A stretch of 64,000 bases of DNA, from positions 6,026,501 through 6,090,500 of the forward strand of contig JAGUCH010000002.1 in assembly GCA_019096065.1 (NCBI GenBank), written 5' to 3'. The notes below the pieces were generated by a model, which ran no database searches, was not told the origin of the DNA, and saw only the letters and a program-made list of their open reading frames with translations. Shown piece by piece: positions 63,136-64,000 of the stretch; position 1 is the first letter of the stretch; each line of letters starts with the position of its first letter. Made by a program: the position numbers and the translations under genes. This DNA is from Paracyclopina nana. Taxonomy: Eukaryota; Arthropoda; Copepoda; Cyclopoida; Cyclopettidae.

Positions 63136-63862
63136 GGGATATACTAAAATGTGCGACATGCGCGACATACGCGACAAGCGCGACATGCGCAGCAAACTAC
63201 TAAAATGCGCGACATGCGCGACTACTAAAATGCGCGACAAGCACCACAGGTTACTAAAATGCAAAAAATAATGTTTTGTTACCACTTCTTGAATGCTTTT
63301 TCATAAATATTACATTGATGTGGCTCACTCTGCACTGTTCACTTAAAGTAACGGCCGAATTTATGGTGTAGTTTTTTATCAGAGAGGAGATAAAACAATG
63401 CAAAAAATACTACGTAAGACTTGAAAAAAAATACAATGTTAGACTTAAAAATACAATTATCATTTTCTCTTTTTTTTGTCTGTTATTGTACAGTCTGTAC
63501 TCTGTCCTTTCAATATTGGACGGTGTGGGAATCTAAACTTTGGGTTACATAATCAAGAAATAATGGACTTAATTAATCTCATTGGAAAGCTTGAGTCTTT
63601 TCCCATCTTTTTTGTCAAAATAGAAAAAAAAATACTTTAAATTCCGTCAAAAAATAAAAAAGGTGTCCAAATGTTCAAGCTTTCCACCTTTACCCATTAT
63701 GCCTCGAAATTCATAAATTCATAACTTTTGGCTACAGCACTGTCAAATTTTGAACGGACAGACTGCATATAATTCTTACATTAATAATGGATTAATAATC
63801 CAAGTACTTTTGGTTGTCCCATAATTATGTAGTCGCGCATGTCGCGCATTTTAGTATATCCC
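63136..63862. mobile_element. 727-bp element with CG-rich repeated ends, family P4, copy 2
   Basis: Ends GGGATATACTAAAATGTG and complement, each followed by GCGACATGCGCGAC repeats. The flanks TTATTAAAC (63127-63135) and GTATTAAAC (63863-63871) match at 8 of 9 positions, consistent with a 9-bp target duplication. Internal segments (TAATCCAAGTACTTTTGG, AATATTTATGAAAAAGC) are shared with 21898-22416 in the opposite order. No coding frame. Confidence 0.85.
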
Positions 63863-64000
63863 GTATTAAACTAACATTTTAAAATGCTTTTCCAAATTAC
63901 TACTGAGCTTGATGAGTGAGCCCAAAAGAACGAACTTTTAAACTACTTTTTTGCAATAAAAATCAAGTGAAATATTGAACTTGTGGCCCAACATTTTTCA

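Overview
The window looks like a piece of an arthropod nuclear genome, probably a crustacean or hexapod. Genes are split by short GT-AG introns (many of 50-65 bp) and intergenic DNA is AT-rich. It carries an exuperantia-type gene (a family known from insects and their relatives), a concertina-type G-alpha-12/13 gene and a BEL/Pao retrotransposon. I cannot fix the species.

Layout. 1-16 kb: a small membrane-protein ORF, a very-long-chain fatty acid elongase, a RETREG/FAM134 ER-phagy receptor, syntenin, NTF2 with two alternative last exons, an MFS4/NaGLT1-like transporter, a TEX264-type ER-phagy receptor and a 600-residue secreted Cys-rich protein. 16-22 kb: mobile DNA (three inverted-repeat elements, one a 1.6 kb palindrome) and one orphan ORF. 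21.8-29.3 kb: a furin-site secreted Gly-rich protein (with a further short element in its first intron), TMA16 and GRWD1 (22 nt apart on the same strand), CLPTM1L and NSUN6. 29.35-38.96 kb: an apparently intact BEL/Pao element with identical LTRs, inserted into the NSUN6 coding sequence. 39-44.4 kb: a hAT-like MITE, 305-bp tandem repeats, a foldback of CCCACCAT repeats and a second, almost identical 1.6 kb palindrome. 44.8-62.4 kb: a KH/DEAD-box/zinc-knuckle helicase, exuperantia, an unrecognised type I membrane protein, RabGAP1, a polypeptide GalNAc-transferase, G-alpha-12/13 and a FAM162/UPF0389 mitochondrial protein. 62.4-64 kb: another copy of the CG-rich-terminus element.

The genes serve unrelated housekeeping roles and alternate in orientation, often head to head. 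Two local groupings stand out: two ER-phagy receptors within 10 kb, and two presumed germline RNA-binding genes (helicase and exuperantia) in convergent orientation. The most unusual signal is inside the BEL/Pao element. The 9-mer GCGTCTTGC occurs 18 times and CCGTCTTGG 7 times over about 8.3 kb, on both strands, in coding and non-coding parts and in different reading frames. Chance predicts about 0.1 of each.

Coordinates of spliced genes are spans; exon limits are given in each entry and were read by eye from splice signals and reading phase. No alignment or database search was run.
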